Assembly: GCF_030651185.1 (NCBI RefSeq)
Contig: NZ_JAUSCJ010000013.1
Location: 186,001-250,000, forward strand
Direction: 5' to 3'
Origin: Phenylobacterium sp.
GTDB taxonomy: Bacteria > Pseudomonadota > Alphaproteobacteria > Caulobacterales > Caulobacteraceae
Length of the DNA stretch: 64,000 bases
Positions 36,428 through 44,642 of the stretch are shown here, one piece after another. A program made the position numbers and the translations under genes. Position 1 is the stretch's first letter; every line of letters begins with the position of its first letter. Below the pieces are notes generated by a model. The model was given only the letters and a program-made list of their open reading frames with translations, was not told the DNA's origin and ran no database searches.

Positions 36428-37219
36428 CTATCGCGGGCCGACCGGCCGGGGGCCTTCGCCAGCGACCGGCAAGCCGCAGGCCAGCAACTCCGACCAGATC
36501 TGCTCGGCGGTCTCGGCGAAGCGGAAGATCTCGAGATCGGCGGCGTCGGCCATCCCCGCCGCCACCAAGGCGTCGAAGTTGAGGATCGACCGCCAGTAGG
36601 CCTCGTCGAACAGCACCACGGGAATGCGGGGCGACTTGTCGGTCTGGCGCAGGGTCAGGATCTCGAACAGCTCATCCAGGGTCCCGAAGCCGCCGGGAAA
36701 CACCACCAGGGCGCTGGCGCGCATGGCCAGGTGCATCTTGCGCATGGCGAAATAGTGGAAGCGGAAGGTCAGTTCCGGCGTGGAGTAGGCGTTCGGCCCC
36801 TGCTCGTGCGGCAGGCTGATGTTGAACCCGATGGACGGCGCCCCGACGTCGGCGGCGCCGCGGTTGGCCGCCTCCATGATCCCCGGCCCGCCGCCGGTTG
36901 CGATCACATTGTCCCGCATCCGGTCAGCCGTGCGGATCGCGCCGCCCCGCTGGGAGGCCAGGGTGCCGAACGCCCGCGCCGCGGCGTACCATTCCCCCGG
37001 CTTGCCGGGGCCGGACTCGGAAATCCGCGCGCTGCCGAACACAACCAGGGTCGACCGCACCCCCCAGGCGGCGAGCGCCTCGTCCACCTTGGAGAATTCC
37101 AGCATGAAGCGGACTCCCCGCATGGGAGAGCTCAGGAGGAAGTCCTGGTCCAGGGCCGCCAGCCGATAGGCGGGAGAGGTCAATTGCGCCGCGTTGGGCG
37201 CCGGTTCGCGGCTCGGCAT
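36428..37219 (-). CDS. LOG family protein (TIGR00730)
   Basis: This 263-residue LOG-family protein has the nucleotide-binding GGGPGIMEAANRGA and PGGFGTLDELFE motifs. Members include cytokinin-activating phosphoribohydrolases and nucleotide 5'-monophosphate nucleosidases. Bacterial ones often act as PpnN-like AMP nucleosidases, but this shorter form is closer to LOG. AAGGAA lies 5 bases before the ATG. It is divergent from the PNPOx gene. Confidence 0.9.
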   Translation of the reverse strand: MPSREPAPNAAQLTSPAYRLAALDQDFLLSSPMRGVRFMLEFSKVDEALAAWGVRSTLVVFGSARISESGPGKPGEWYAAARAFGTLASQRGGAIRTADRMRDNVIATGGGPGIMEAANRGAADVGAPSIGFNISLPHEQGPNAYSTPELTFRFHYFAMRKMHLAMRASALVVFPGGFGTLDELFEILTLRQTDKSPRIPVVLFDEAYWRSILNFDALVAAGMADAADLEIFRFAETAEQIWSELLACGLPVAGEGPRPVGPR

Positions 37220-37340
37220 GCAGGTTCCTTCGAGACGTGGGGCAGATTAGGGTCGCAAGCGGCGACCAACTTGATCTGGCGCAACGCGGCAAGGCCGGTA
37301 AGGGGCGATCCTGGGCTTGTTCTCCATGGGAGCAAAGTTC

Positions 37341-37820
37341 ATGAATCCGGATCTCCAACAGGACATCGCCTCGATCCTTGAAGCCGGCAAGGACCTGACG
37401 CTGGCGACCCTCAGGCCGGACGGCGCCCCCCAGGCCACCACGGTGAGCTACGCCAGCCAGGGCCTTGAAATCTACTTCGGCTGCGGACAGCAGTCGCAGA
37501 AGGCGGGCAACCTGGCGCGCGATCCCCGGGTCTCGGCGACCATCGACCTGCCCTATCGCGACTGGGCGGAGATTCGTGGCCTCTCTCTCGGCGGCCGGGC
37601 GACCGAGGTCACCGCCCCCGACGACCTGGCGCGGATCGGACTGCTGTTCCTGGAGAAATTCCCAGAGGTCGCCCAGTATGTCTCCAGCCCGGTGGGCGAG
37701 ATGGCGATGTTCCGGCTGCGGCCGCAGGTGATTTCGGTCCTGGACTACCGCAAGGGCTTTGGTCACACCGAACTCGTCCAGGTGGACGAAAACCTCTCCG
37801 CGACAGGCGCCCCGTCATGA
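37341..37820 (+). CDS. Pyridoxamine 5'-phosphate oxidase-like split-barrel protein
   Basis: This 159-residue flavin-binding split-barrel protein has DLTLATLRPDGAPQATTVSY, the typical beta strands, and an SLGGRATEVT segment. Enzymes of this group reduce diverse substrates with FMN or F420. The true substrate is unknown. The ATG at 37341 has GGGAG about 9 bases upstream. Its stop overlaps the start of a quinone reductase-like gene (ATGA), so the two flavoproteins are made together. Confidence 0.85.
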   Translation: MNPDLQQDIASILEAGKDLTLATLRPDGAPQATTVSYASQGLEIYFGCGQQSQKAGNLARDPRVSATIDLPYRDWAEIRGLSLGGRATEVTAPDDLARIGLLFLEKFPEVAQYVSSPVGEMAMFRLRPQVISVLDYRKGFGHTELVQVDENLSATGAPS

Positions 37821-38425
37821 AGCACGCCGTCATCGTCGCCCATCCCAATCCCGGCAGTCTGACCCGCGCGGCGGCGACGGCCTATGCGGAGGCTGTGGAA
37901 GCCCTGGGCCACCAGGCGATGATTCGCGACCTCTATCCGCTCGACTTCGACCCCCGCCTCCAGGCCGCCGAGATCCCCGGCGCGGCCGGCTATGCCTTCG
38001 GCGCCGACGTGCTGGAGGAACGCCGACTTCTGGCCGACGCCGACGTTTTCGCCTTCGTCTATCCGCTGTGGTTCAACGCGCCCCCGGCGATGCTGAAGGG
38101 CTATGTCGACCGCGTCTTCAGCATGGGCTTCGGCTACGGACCGGCCGCGGGGGGAACCGAACCGCTGCTGGAAGGCAAGAAGCTCATCAGCTTCAGCTTC
38201 TCGGGCGCGCCGGAGTCCTGGGTTCGCGACAGCGGCGCGCTTCGTGCCTTGATGACGGTGTTTGATCTTCACCTGGCCGCCGTCTGCGGGCTGCAGGTGC
38301 TGGATCACCGCCACATCGGCGGTATCGTTCCGGGCATCACCGACGAGGCCGTGGCCGACGTGCTGACGCAGGTGGGCCGAACCGTCACCGAGACCTTCAG
38401 CGGCGACCGCTCGGCGGCCGTTTGA
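37817..38425 (+). CDS. NAD(P)H:quinone oxidoreductase / flavodoxin-fold protein
   Basis: This 202-residue protein resembles KefF/MdaB-type NAD(P)H dehydrogenase (quinone). It has the flavodoxin-like start HAVIVAHPNPGSL, FAFVYPLWFNAPPAMLKGYVDRVF and FSFSGAPES. It would carry FAD or FMN and reduce quinones by two electrons. It is translationally coupled to the PNPOx-like gene and followed 25 bases later by the beta-CASP nuclease gene. Confidence 0.9.
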   Translation: MKHAVIVAHPNPGSLTRAAATAYAEAVEALGHQAMIRDLYPLDFDPRLQAAEIPGAAGYAFGADVLEERRLLADADVFAFVYPLWFNAPPAMLKGYVDRVFSMGFGYGPAAGGTEPLLEGKKLISFSFSGAPESWVRDSGALRALMTVFDLHLAAVCGLQVLDHRHIGGIVPGITDEAVADVLTQVGRTVTETFSGDRSAAV

Positions 38426-38450
38426 ATCGCATCCTCCAGGAGTATCCCCG

Positions 38451-40064
38451 TTGACCGTCAAGCTGACCTTTCACGGCGCCGCCGGCTGCGTCACCGGATT
38501 CTGCGCACGCCTTGAGGTGGATGGCGCCGCGGTGCTGATCGACTGCGGCATGTTCCAGGGCTCGAAGACCCTCAAGGCCCTGAACTACAACGACTTCCCC
38601 TTCGATGTCGGCAAGATCGACGCGGTGCTGCTGACCCATGCCCACATCGATCACTCGGGCCTGCTGCCCAAGCTGATGAAGGCCGGCTTCGAGGGGCCGA
38701 TCTACGCCACCGCCGCCACCCGCGACCTGTGCGACATCATGCTGGCCGACGCCGGCGGCATCCAGGAGTCCGAGGTCCGACACCTCAATCGCCGGAATGA
38801 GCGGCGCGGCCGGCCCAGCGTCGAGCCCATCTACACCGAGCGCGACGCGGCCAAGGTGATGAAGCAGTTCACGAAGGTGAAGCTGGGGACCCCGGCGGCC
38901 ATCCTGCCTGGCCTGACCGCCATCTACTGGGAGGCCGGCCACATCCTCGGCGCGGCCTCCATCGAGCTGCATGTCGAGACCGCGGAGGGGCCCATCAAGC
39001 TGCTCTTCTCCGGCGACATCGGCAGCGGCGGACGGGACTACTCCCCCGACCCCGACGGCCCCAGCGGGGTCGACCATGTGATCGTGGAGTCCACCTATGG
39101 CGACCGCGAGCGCCTGGATCTCGACGGCGAGGCCCGGCGCGGCGTCCTGACCCAGGAACTCCTCGACGCCCACGCGGCGGGCGGGCCGGTGCTCATTCCG
39201 GCCTTCGCCGTCGAACGCTCCCAGGAGCTGCTGGCCGACATCCTCACCATCATGGACGAGGGCCGCATCCCCAAGGCCGACATCTTCCTGGACTCGCCCC
39301 TGGCCATCGAGGCGACCGAGATCTTCCAGCGTCGCGGCTGGAACCGCACCACCGAGAGCAACCCCTTCGAGGATCTGCATTCGGGAGGGCGGCTGCGGTT
39401 CCTTCGCAAGCCCAAGGAAAGCGACAGTCTCGAGAAGCTGAGGGGTTGGCACCTGATCATGGCCGCCAGCGGCATGTGTGACGCCGGCCGCGTGCGGCGG
39501 CATCTGAAGCGGCTGCTCTGGCGCAAGGACGCCACCGTCCTGTTGTCAGGGTTCCAGGCCATGGGGACGCTGGGCCGCATCCTGCAGGATGGAGCCAGCC
39601 GGGTCTCGATCGAGGGCGAGCAGATCCAGGTCCGGGCGCGCATCCGCGCCCTGGACGTCTATTCCGCCCATGCCGACGCGACGGGCCTGACCAACTGGGT
39701 GAAGGCGCGCGGACCGGTCGCCGGGCAGGTCTTCCTCCTGCACGGCGAGCCCGCCGCCCGGGAGGGTCTGCGGACACGCCTGGTGACGGCCGGAATCCAG
39801 CCCGACGCCATCGCCTTGCCGGGGATGGACGAGGGTTATGTCCTGACCGCGTCCAAGGCCCAGCCGGCCGGCGAGGCGGTCCACCGCATCGCCGCCCGCG
39901 CGGTAGCCGCCCCTGACTGGCACAATGCCCGAGCCGGCTTGCTGATCGAACTCGACCAGGCCCTGCAGGCCGCGGGCGACGACCCGGCGCGCGAGCAGTT
40001 GCTGGCCGCCTTCCGGCAGGCCCTGACGGCGGCCAAGGCGGCGCCTCCGCCCGCGGCCCCCTGA
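38451..40064 (+). CDS. Metallo-beta-lactamase/beta-CASP RNA-processing nuclease-like protein
   Basis: This 537-residue MBL-fold protein has the zinc motif HAHIDH (63-68), the GHILGAA and FSGDIG segments, an ESTYGDRER signature, a beta-CASP cap, and the C-terminal SAHAD motif. It resembles the CPSF-like/YsH1 nucleases that act on RNA. The last ~60 residues are an Ala-rich helical tail. The start is TTG at 38451 with AGGAGT upstream. Its substrate in bacteria is unclear. Confidence 0.92.
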   Translation: MTVKLTFHGAAGCVTGFCARLEVDGAAVLIDCGMFQGSKTLKALNYNDFPFDVGKIDAVLLTHAHIDHSGLLPKLMKAGFEGPIYATAATRDLCDIMLADAGGIQESEVRHLNRRNERRGRPSVEPIYTERDAAKVMKQFTKVKLGTPAAILPGLTAIYWEAGHILGAASIELHVETAEGPIKLLFSGDIGSGGRDYSPDPDGPSGVDHVIVESTYGDRERLDLDGEARRGVLTQELLDAHAAGGPVLIPAFAVERSQELLADILTIMDEGRIPKADIFLDSPLAIEATEIFQRRGWNRTTESNPFEDLHSGGRLRFLRKPKESDSLEKLRGWHLIMAASGMCDAGRVRRHLKRLLWRKDATVLLSGFQAMGTLGRILQDGASRVSIEGEQIQVRARIRALDVYSAHADATGLTNWVKARGPVAGQVFLLHGEPAAREGLRTRLVTAGIQPDAIALPGMDEGYVLTASKAQPAGEAVHRIAARAVAAPDWHNARAGLLIELDQALQAAGDDPAREQLLAAFRQALTAAKAAPPPAAP

Positions 40065-40078
40065 GGTCGGCCGAAGTT

Positions 40079-40495
40079 CTAGACGTGGACCTCGCCGTAG
40101 TCCTTGCCGTCCCAGTACTTGAGCTCCTTGGCCTTCACGTGGATCAGGGTCAGGCCCGGCGTGTCGACGCCCTGGTCGAACCACTTGTCGAGGTCGGAGT
40201 TCCAGTGGTCGGCAAAGGCCGCCTTGTCGCGGATCAGGTCGGCGGCGCCGCTGACGGCGATGTAGAGGCCGTGCTTGCCCTGATAGCCCAGGCCGACCTG
40301 CGGATTGGCCGCGATCTCGTTGGCGACATCGGTGCTGGCGTCGGTGAAGAAGTAGGCGTCTCCGTCGTAGTCGACATCCTTGTTGTTGCTCATCGGCCGC
40401 CCGGCGATCGCGCCGCCCGAGGTCACGGTCGATAGGATGGCGATGTCGATGTGCCGCATGTCTTTGGCGATATCGGCGAGGGATTTGTCGGCCAC
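40079..40495 (-). CDS. General stress protein 26-like flavin split-barrel protein
   Basis: This 138-residue pyridoxamine-5'-phosphate-oxidase-like protein of the general stress protein group has RPMSNNKDVDYDGDAYFFTDAS and VSGAADLIRDKA. The start is a GTG at 40495 preceded by AAAGGAG at good spacing. The much longer open frame upstream is the shadow of the Old Yellow Enzyme gene. It may bind FMN or heme, with the substrate unknown. Confidence 0.88.
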   Translation of the reverse strand: MADKSLADIAKDMRHIDIAILSTVTSGGAIAGRPMSNNKDVDYDGDAYFFTDASTDVANEIAANPQVGLGYQGKHGLYIAVSGAADLIRDKAAFADHWNSDLDKWFDQGVDTPGLTLIHVKAKELKYWDGKDYGEVHV

Positions 40496-40590
40496 GGGAA
40501 AGCTCCTTTGAGAGGTGTGCTCTCCGCAATCCCGGACGGGCGCGCTGGTTCCTGCGTCTGGAAGACGACAGAGCCGGCGCGCCCTGCGAA

Positions 40591-41661
40591 CTAGCCGGCG
40601 GCCTTCAGCTCCGACAGGGTGGGATAGTCGGTGTAGCCCTCGGCGCCGGGCGCATAGAAGGTCGCCAGATTCCACCGGTTCAACGGCGCCCCGGTGCGAA
40701 GACGCTCGACCAGGTCGGGGTTGGCCAGGAAGTCCTTGCCGAAGGCCACGGCGTCGGCCCAGCCGGCGTCGAGGGCGGCCTGGGCGCTGGCGCCGGTGAA
40801 CTTCTCGTTGGCGATATAGACGCCGCCGAACGCCTTCTTCAGCTGCGGCCCCAGGCTGTCGGGGCCTTCGGCCTCGCGGGCGCAGAGGAAGGCCAGCTTG
40901 CGCTTGCCCAGTTCGGTGGCGACATGGGTGAAGGTGGCCGTCAGGTCGCTGTCGCCGACGCTGTGGGCGTCGCCGCGCGGGGCCAGGTGCATGCCGACCC
41001 GGTCGGAGCCCCAGACCGAAACGGCGGCGTCGGCGCATTCAAGCATCAGCCGGGCGCGGTTGGCGATGGAGCCGCCATACTGGTCGGTGCGCTGATTGGA
41101 GCTGTCCTGCAGGAACTGGTCGAGCAGGTAGCCATTGGCGCCGTGCAGCTCCACCCCGTCAAAGCCGGCCTTCTGGGCGTTCTGGGCGCCCAGGCGGAAG
41201 GCCTCCACCACATCCTGGACCTCGCTGGTCTCCAGGGCGCGCGGGGTCGGATAGGGCCGCTCGGGACGCAGCAGGCTGACATGGCCCTTGGCGGCGATGG
41301 CGCTGGGCCCGACCGGCGCGCGGCCGTCCAGGAAGCTCGGATCGGAGATGCGGCCCACGTGCCAGATCTGCATGAAGATGCGGCCGCCCGCGGCATGCAC
41401 CGCCGAGGTCACCTGCCGCCAGCCTTGAGTCTGTTCGGCTGACCAGACGCCGGGCACGCCGGCATAGCCCACCCCCATCGGATCGACCGGCACGCCCTCG
41501 GAGATCAGCAGGCCCGCCGAGGCGCGCTGCTCGTAGTACTTGGCCATCAGGGCGTTGGGGACGCGGCTGTCACCTGCGCGGCTGCGGGTCAGGGGCGCCA
41601 TGATCACCCGGTTGGGCAGGGTCAGGTCGCCGATGACGAGGGGATCGAAGAGCGAAGGCAT
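40591..41661 (-). CDS. nemA: Old Yellow Enzyme family alkene reductase
   Basis: This 356-residue FMN-dependent ene-reductase resembles NemA/xenobiotic reductases. It has LFDPLVIGDLTLPNRVIMAPLTRSRA, FMQIWHVGR, the active-site pair H173 and N176 in ELHGANGYLLDQFL, and QYGGSIANR. It reduces activated alkenes and nitro compounds with NADPH. The ATG at 41661 begins the conserved N terminus; upstream codons are spurious. It is in line with the small flavin protein gene 95 bases downstream. Confidence 0.93.
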   Translation of the reverse strand: MPSLFDPLVIGDLTLPNRVIMAPLTRSRAGDSRVPNALMAKYYEQRASAGLLISEGVPVDPMGVGYAGVPGVWSAEQTQGWRQVTSAVHAAGGRIFMQIWHVGRISDPSFLDGRAPVGPSAIAAKGHVSLLRPERPYPTPRALETSEVQDVVEAFRLGAQNAQKAGFDGVELHGANGYLLDQFLQDSSNQRTDQYGGSIANRARLMLECADAAVSVWGSDRVGMHLAPRGDAHSVGDSDLTATFTHVATELGKRKLAFLCAREAEGPDSLGPQLKKAFGGVYIANEKFTGASAQAALDAGWADAVAFGKDFLANPDLVERLRTGAPLNRWNLATFYAPGAEGYTDYPTLSELKAAG

Positions 41662-41772
41662 GGAGCGTCCTTGAGCTGGCGCGGAACAGCGGTCCCCCCA
41701 CATAGGGGACCGCCCCGCCCGTGCCCAGGGGACGGCGCCGCTTTCGCCGTCCCCGCGCGCGAGGCCTGGGCT

Positions 41773-42750
41773 TCACGCGGCCCCGACCGCCGATCCGCGG
41801 GTGCGCCAGACCGAATAGGCGATCCCGCAGGCCAGCAGGGCCAAGGTCACCCCCAGGGACACCGGGGCCGGGAACTTCTCCCACCCCATGGCCTCGGCCA
41901 CGAACACCTTGCCGCCGATGAACACCAGCAGGGCGGCCAGGGCCTGTTTCAGATAGGCGAAGCGGTCAATCACCGCGCCCAGGGCGAAGTAGAGCGCCCG
42001 CAGGCCAAGGATGGCGAAGATGTTGGAGGTGTAGACCAGGTAGGGATCGGTGGTGATCGCGAAGATCGCCGGCACGGAGTCGACGGCGAAGATCAGGTCC
42101 GCCAGCTCGATGGTCACCAGCACCATCAGCAGGGGGGTGGCGAACAGCACCGGCCGGCCGCCCGGCCCGGGCTCCCGCACCACGAACCGCGCGCCCCGGA
42201 AGCCATCGGTGAGCCGCAGGTGGGAGGCGGCCCAGCGATATAGGGCATTGTCCCGCGGATCCTTGGCCTCGGCCTTGGCCAGGAACATCCTGACCCCCAT
42301 CACCATCAGGAAACCGGCGAAGATCAGCAGCACCCAGTCGAAGCGCGCCACCAGGGTCGCGCCGAACCCAATCATCACGGCGCGCAGCACGATCACCCCG
42401 AGGATCCCCCAGAACAGCACCCGATGCTGATAAGCGGTCGGGACCGCGAAGGCCGCGAAGATGCTGGCGATGACGAAGACATTGTCCAGGGCCAGGCTTT
42501 TTTCCACCAGGAAGCCTGTCAGGTACTCCATGCCGGCCTGGGGCCCCAGTTCTCCCCAGACCCAGGCCCCGAAGCTGAGGCCCATCAGGATGTAGCCTGC
42601 CGACAGGGCCAGGCTCTCCCGCACTCCGATGGTTCTCTGTTTCCGGTGCAGCACCCCCAGGTCCAGCACCAGCAGGATCGTCACCACGGCGGCGAAGATC
42701 AGCCACATCCAGAGCGGCTTGCCCATCAAGGGCGCGAACAGCATGTCCAA
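41773..42750 (-). CDS. TerC-family integral membrane protein
   Basis: This TerC/Alx-like membrane protein of about 325 residues has some nine helices. It has the family aspartates in LVLDLGVLHRK, FLVEKSLALDNVFVIASIF and ELADLIFAVDSVPAIFAIT. Family members export Mn(II) or act in tellurite and pH stress. I chose TTG 42750 because GGGGAA lies 7 bases upstream; ATG 42744 is an alternative. The ORF reads further upstream only through the leader RNA at 42790-42837, which recurs upstream of the TerB-like gene. Confidence 0.88.
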   Translation of the reverse strand: MDMLFAPLMGKPLWMWLIFAAVVTILLVLDLGVLHRKQRTIGVRESLALSAGYILMGLSFGAWVWGELGPQAGMEYLTGFLVEKSLALDNVFVIASIFAAFAVPTAYQHRVLFWGILGVIVLRAVMIGFGATLVARFDWVLLIFAGFLMVMGVRMFLAKAEAKDPRDNALYRWAASHLRLTDGFRGARFVVREPGPGGRPVLFATPLLMVLVTIELADLIFAVDSVPAIFAITTDPYLVYTSNIFAILGLRALYFALGAVIDRFAYLKQALAALLVFIGGKVFVAEAMGWEKFPAPVSLGVTLALLACGIAYSVWRTRGSAVGAA

Positions 42751-42789
42751 TATCTTGTTCCCCAGAAAGGAGGCGCCTCGCGCCCCTTC

Positions 42790-42837
42790 GCGGTCCGACA
42801 TCACGATCAAGACGATCGCCAGAGGGGCCCGGACCGC
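42790..42837 (-). promoter_or_regulatory. 48-nt structured leader element upstream of the TerC gene (copy A)
   Basis: On the minus strand, 7-base arms GCGGTCC and GGACCGC enclose an invariant GGGCCCCTCTG, an inner hairpin CGATC-GTCTT-GATCG and TGATGTC. It matches copy B at 43 of 48 positions. It ends 39 bases before the TerC start. A GGGGCGC/GCGCCTC hairpin then overlaps a CCTCC that could also pair with the GGGGA ribosome-binding site. This probably belongs to the published candidate RNA class called the terC motif. That identification is from memory and unverified. Confidence 0.75.
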
Positions 42838-42852
42838 TCATGAATTGATGGA

Positions 42853-42883
42853 CCGCCGGCGCGGGGTCGCCCCGCGCCGGCGG
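42853..42883. terminator. GC-rich hairpin between the TerB-like transcript and the TerC leader
   Basis: A perfect 14-bp stem (CCGCCGGCGCGGGG with its complement) and 3-base loop sits between the stop of the small ORF at 42931 and the TerC leader element. There is no U-tract on either strand. It may end the TerB-like transcript and insulate the TerC leader. Confidence 0.6.
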
Positions 42884-42930
42884 CGGAAGGTCCTGCAGAC
42901 GGGCCTGTGGCCCGCCCTAGACGGGCCGCC

Positions 42931-43122
42931 TCACACCCGGATGTCGAGGGTCTGGCCGGTCACCCGGCGCGGTGCGAGGTTGGTGGTCACCGGCGCAAGC
43001 CCCTCCACCGGGCGTCCGGTGGGGGAACTGGCGTGGGACGCCGCCAGGGTCGTGGCCTGGGCCAGAACCCTGGACTCCACCCGCAGCCAGGGCGCCGGGG
43101 GCGCGAAGGCCGAGATTCTCAT
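42931..43122 (-). CDS. Small hypothetical protein coupled to the TerB-like gene
   Basis: This 63-residue ORF overlaps the stop of the TerB-like gene by 4 bases (ATGA), so it is probably translated by coupling. The product (MRISAFAPPAPWLRVESRVL at its start) is basic, without cysteines or a membrane segment, and ends RRVTGQTLDIRV. I recognise no family. The strict ATGA overlap is the main evidence that it is real. Confidence 0.5.
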   Translation of the reverse strand: MRISAFAPPAPWLRVESRVLAQATTLAASHASSPTGRPVEGLAPVTTNLAPRRVTGQTLDIRV

Positions 43123-43580
43123 CGCCGCCCCCTGGCGGCCATGAGGTCGAAGGCGTCGGCCTCCAGGTCCAGGAGATGGCAGATCCGCAGGATCGCGGCC
43201 CGCTCCTCGGCGTCGAAGCCTCCGTCGGCGGCGGCGATCGAGCAGGCCGCGGCCACCAGCAGATGGGCGGGACCGGCCCGGCCGCGCAGACGCAGGATCG
43301 CCGCTTCGGCCACCGCCTCCCCGTCGTCAGGATCCTTGTCGAAACGGCCGATCAGGGCCTCGAAGGCCTGCACCGCCTCATCCACCCCGAACAGACCCAG
43401 GGCCGGAAGGCCCTGGACCCGGGCCACAAGACGCCGCCGCTCCTCGGCCGTGACCCATCCGTCCGCATGGGCCACCAGGGCGCAGGCCGCCACCAGGGCG
43501 TCCAGTTGCAGGCTATCGCCCGGGGTCCAGGCCTCGGTCATCAGGCTGGCGCTCGTGGGCCGCCGGCTGGAAAGGTTCAT
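43119..43580 (-). CDS. TerB-like tellurite resistance domain protein
   Basis: This 153-residue all-helical protein has two repeats of the TerB acidic motif, HADGWVTAEE near residue 38 and AADGGFDAEE near residue 117. These metal-binding-like ADGxxxxxE motifs define TerB-family proteins. It may work with the TerC-family protein encoded downstream. A perfect GAGGAGG lies about 8 bases upstream of the ATG at 43580. That site can pair with an upstream CCTCC, and a 48-nt element shared with the TerC gene lies 81 bases before the start. Confidence 0.82.
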   Translation of the reverse strand: MNLSSRRPTSASLMTEAWTPGDSLQLDALVAACALVAHADGWVTAEERRRLVARVQGLPALGLFGVDEAVQAFEALIGRFDKDPDDGEAVAEAAILRLRGRAGPAHLLVAAACSIAAADGGFDAEERAAILRICHLLDLEADAFDLMAARGRR

Positions 43581-43588
43581 GTCGAATA

Positions 43589-43605
43589 CCTCCTCTGTTG
43601 GGAGG
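43589..43605 (-). promoter_or_regulatory. Ribosome-binding-site-sequestering hairpin of the TerB-like gene
   Basis: In the minus-strand mRNA, CCTCC (43605-43601) can pair with GGAGG of the Shine-Dalgarno sequence (43593-43589) across a 7-base loop. Just upstream a 9-bp stem forms between 43655-43647 (TGCGCCCGA) and 43615-43607. Together these could be the expression platform for the shared leader element. Confidence 0.55.
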
Positions 43606-43661
43606 ATGCGCCCGAAACTCCGGGGGAGCTGGAGAGGACCCCGGCATCGGGCGCACCCGAT

Positions 43662-43709
43662 GCGGTCCGACATCACGATCACGGTGATCGTCAGAGGGGC
43701 CCGGCCCGC
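43662..43709 (-). promoter_or_regulatory. 48-nt structured leader element upstream of the TerB-like gene (copy B)
   Basis: On the minus strand GCGGGCC and GGACCGC form the outer stem with one mismatch, around GGGCCCCTCTG, an inner hairpin CGATCA-CCG-TGATCG and TGATGTC. Of the five differences from copy A, three lie in the apical loop region, where one extends the inner stem by a pair. The rest of the core is unchanged, as expected for a conserved RNA. Confidence 0.75.
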
Positions 43710-43813
43710 TAATCCGATATGGGACGGCGCGCGGCGGCCTCAAGTCCCCGGCGATGAATTCGCCGCATGCCCATGATCAGACTCGCAAATCGCCCTAGCC
43801 GCGAACGTCGGCG

Positions 43814-44287
43814 TCAGCCGCCGCCAATCCGCGAGGCCAGGTCGGCCACGAGATCCTCCAGCTGATCCAGGCCCGAGTTCGTGCCCGCCTCGAAGCCGCC
43901 GCCGATGTGCATCCTGGCGATCTCGTCGCTGGCGAACACGGTGTGCAGGGTCAGCCTGGTCTTGCCGTCCACCGGCTGGAAGGTGACCGTGACCACCATC
44001 ATCTTCTCGAAGTTGAAGCCGTTGTCGTAGACGATCTTCTGGTCGGGAACGATCTCCAGATAGGTCCCGCCGAAGGGCTCGTTCTGCACCCCGCTGGGCC
44101 CGGTCATGGCGAACTTGAACGTGCCGCCGACCCGGAAGTCGATCTCCGCCAGGGTCACCGGCCAGCCCACCGGCCCGAACCAACGCATGATGTGCTCGGG
44201 CCGAGAATAGGCCTCGAACAGCAGGGCGGCGGGCGCATCGATGATGCGGGTGAGGGTGATCTCGCGCTCGGGCTCGACGGAACTCAT
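43814..44287 (-). CDS. SRPBCC (AHSA1-like) domain protein
   Basis: This 157-residue START/SRPBCC-fold protein has ITLTRIIDAPAALLFEAYSRPEHIMRWFGP at the start, typical of the Activator-of-Hsp90-like family. It should bind a hydrophobic ligand. Its ATG overlaps the ArsR gene stop (ATGA). ArsR-SRPBCC pairs are common in proteobacteria, often with a nearby target gene. Confidence 0.9.
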   Translation of the reverse strand: MSSVEPEREITLTRIIDAPAALLFEAYSRPEHIMRWFGPVGWPVTLAEIDFRVGGTFKFAMTGPSGVQNEPFGGTYLEIVPDQKIVYDNGFNFEKMMVVTVTFQPVDGKTRLTLHTVFASDEIARMHIGGGFEAGTNSGLDQLEDLVADLASRIGGG

Positions 44288-44628
44288 GAGGGCTCTCCCT
44301 TGGCCTGCAGGTCTTTCACATAGGCTTCCAGCTGGTCGAGGCTCTCGTCCCAGAAGCGGCGGTAGTCGCCGATCCAGCGGGCCGCCTCGGCTAACGGCCT
44401 GGCGTTCAGCCGCACCGGCCGGAACTGGGCGTTACGGCCCCGCGAGACCAGTCCGGCACCTTCCAGCACCTTGAGGTGCTTGGAGATCGTCGGCTGGCTG
44501 AGGTCGAAGGGCGCCACCAGCTCATTGACCGTCGCCTCCCCGTCCGCCAGCCGCGCCAGGATCGCCCGCCGCGTCGGGTCGGCCAAGGCGCCGAATACCC
44601 GGTCCATCTGTTGGGTCGCCGCCTGCAT
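44284..44628 (-). CDS. ArsR-family transcriptional regulator
   Basis: This 114-residue winged-helix regulator has the helix-turn-helix FDLSQPTISKHLKVLEGAGLV and the ADPTRRAILARL first helix of the family. There is no cysteine pair for metal sensing, which fits the group that pairs with SRPBCC genes rather than metal sensors. A direct repeat just upstream (44643-44665) is a likely operator for autoregulation. Confidence 0.93.
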   Translation of the reverse strand: MQAATQQMDRVFGALADPTRRAILARLADGEATVNELVAPFDLSQPTISKHLKVLEGAGLVSRGRNAQFRPVRLNARPLAEAARWIGDYRRFWDESLDQLEAYVKDLQAKGEPS

Positions 44629-44642
44629 ACATCGTCATCCAG

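Noticed and set aside
42751..42850. yybP-ykoY manganese riboswitch before the TerC gene
   Set aside because: The consensus blocks of that riboswitch are not visible; the 48-nt element has a different core (GGGCCCCTCTG and TGATGTC).
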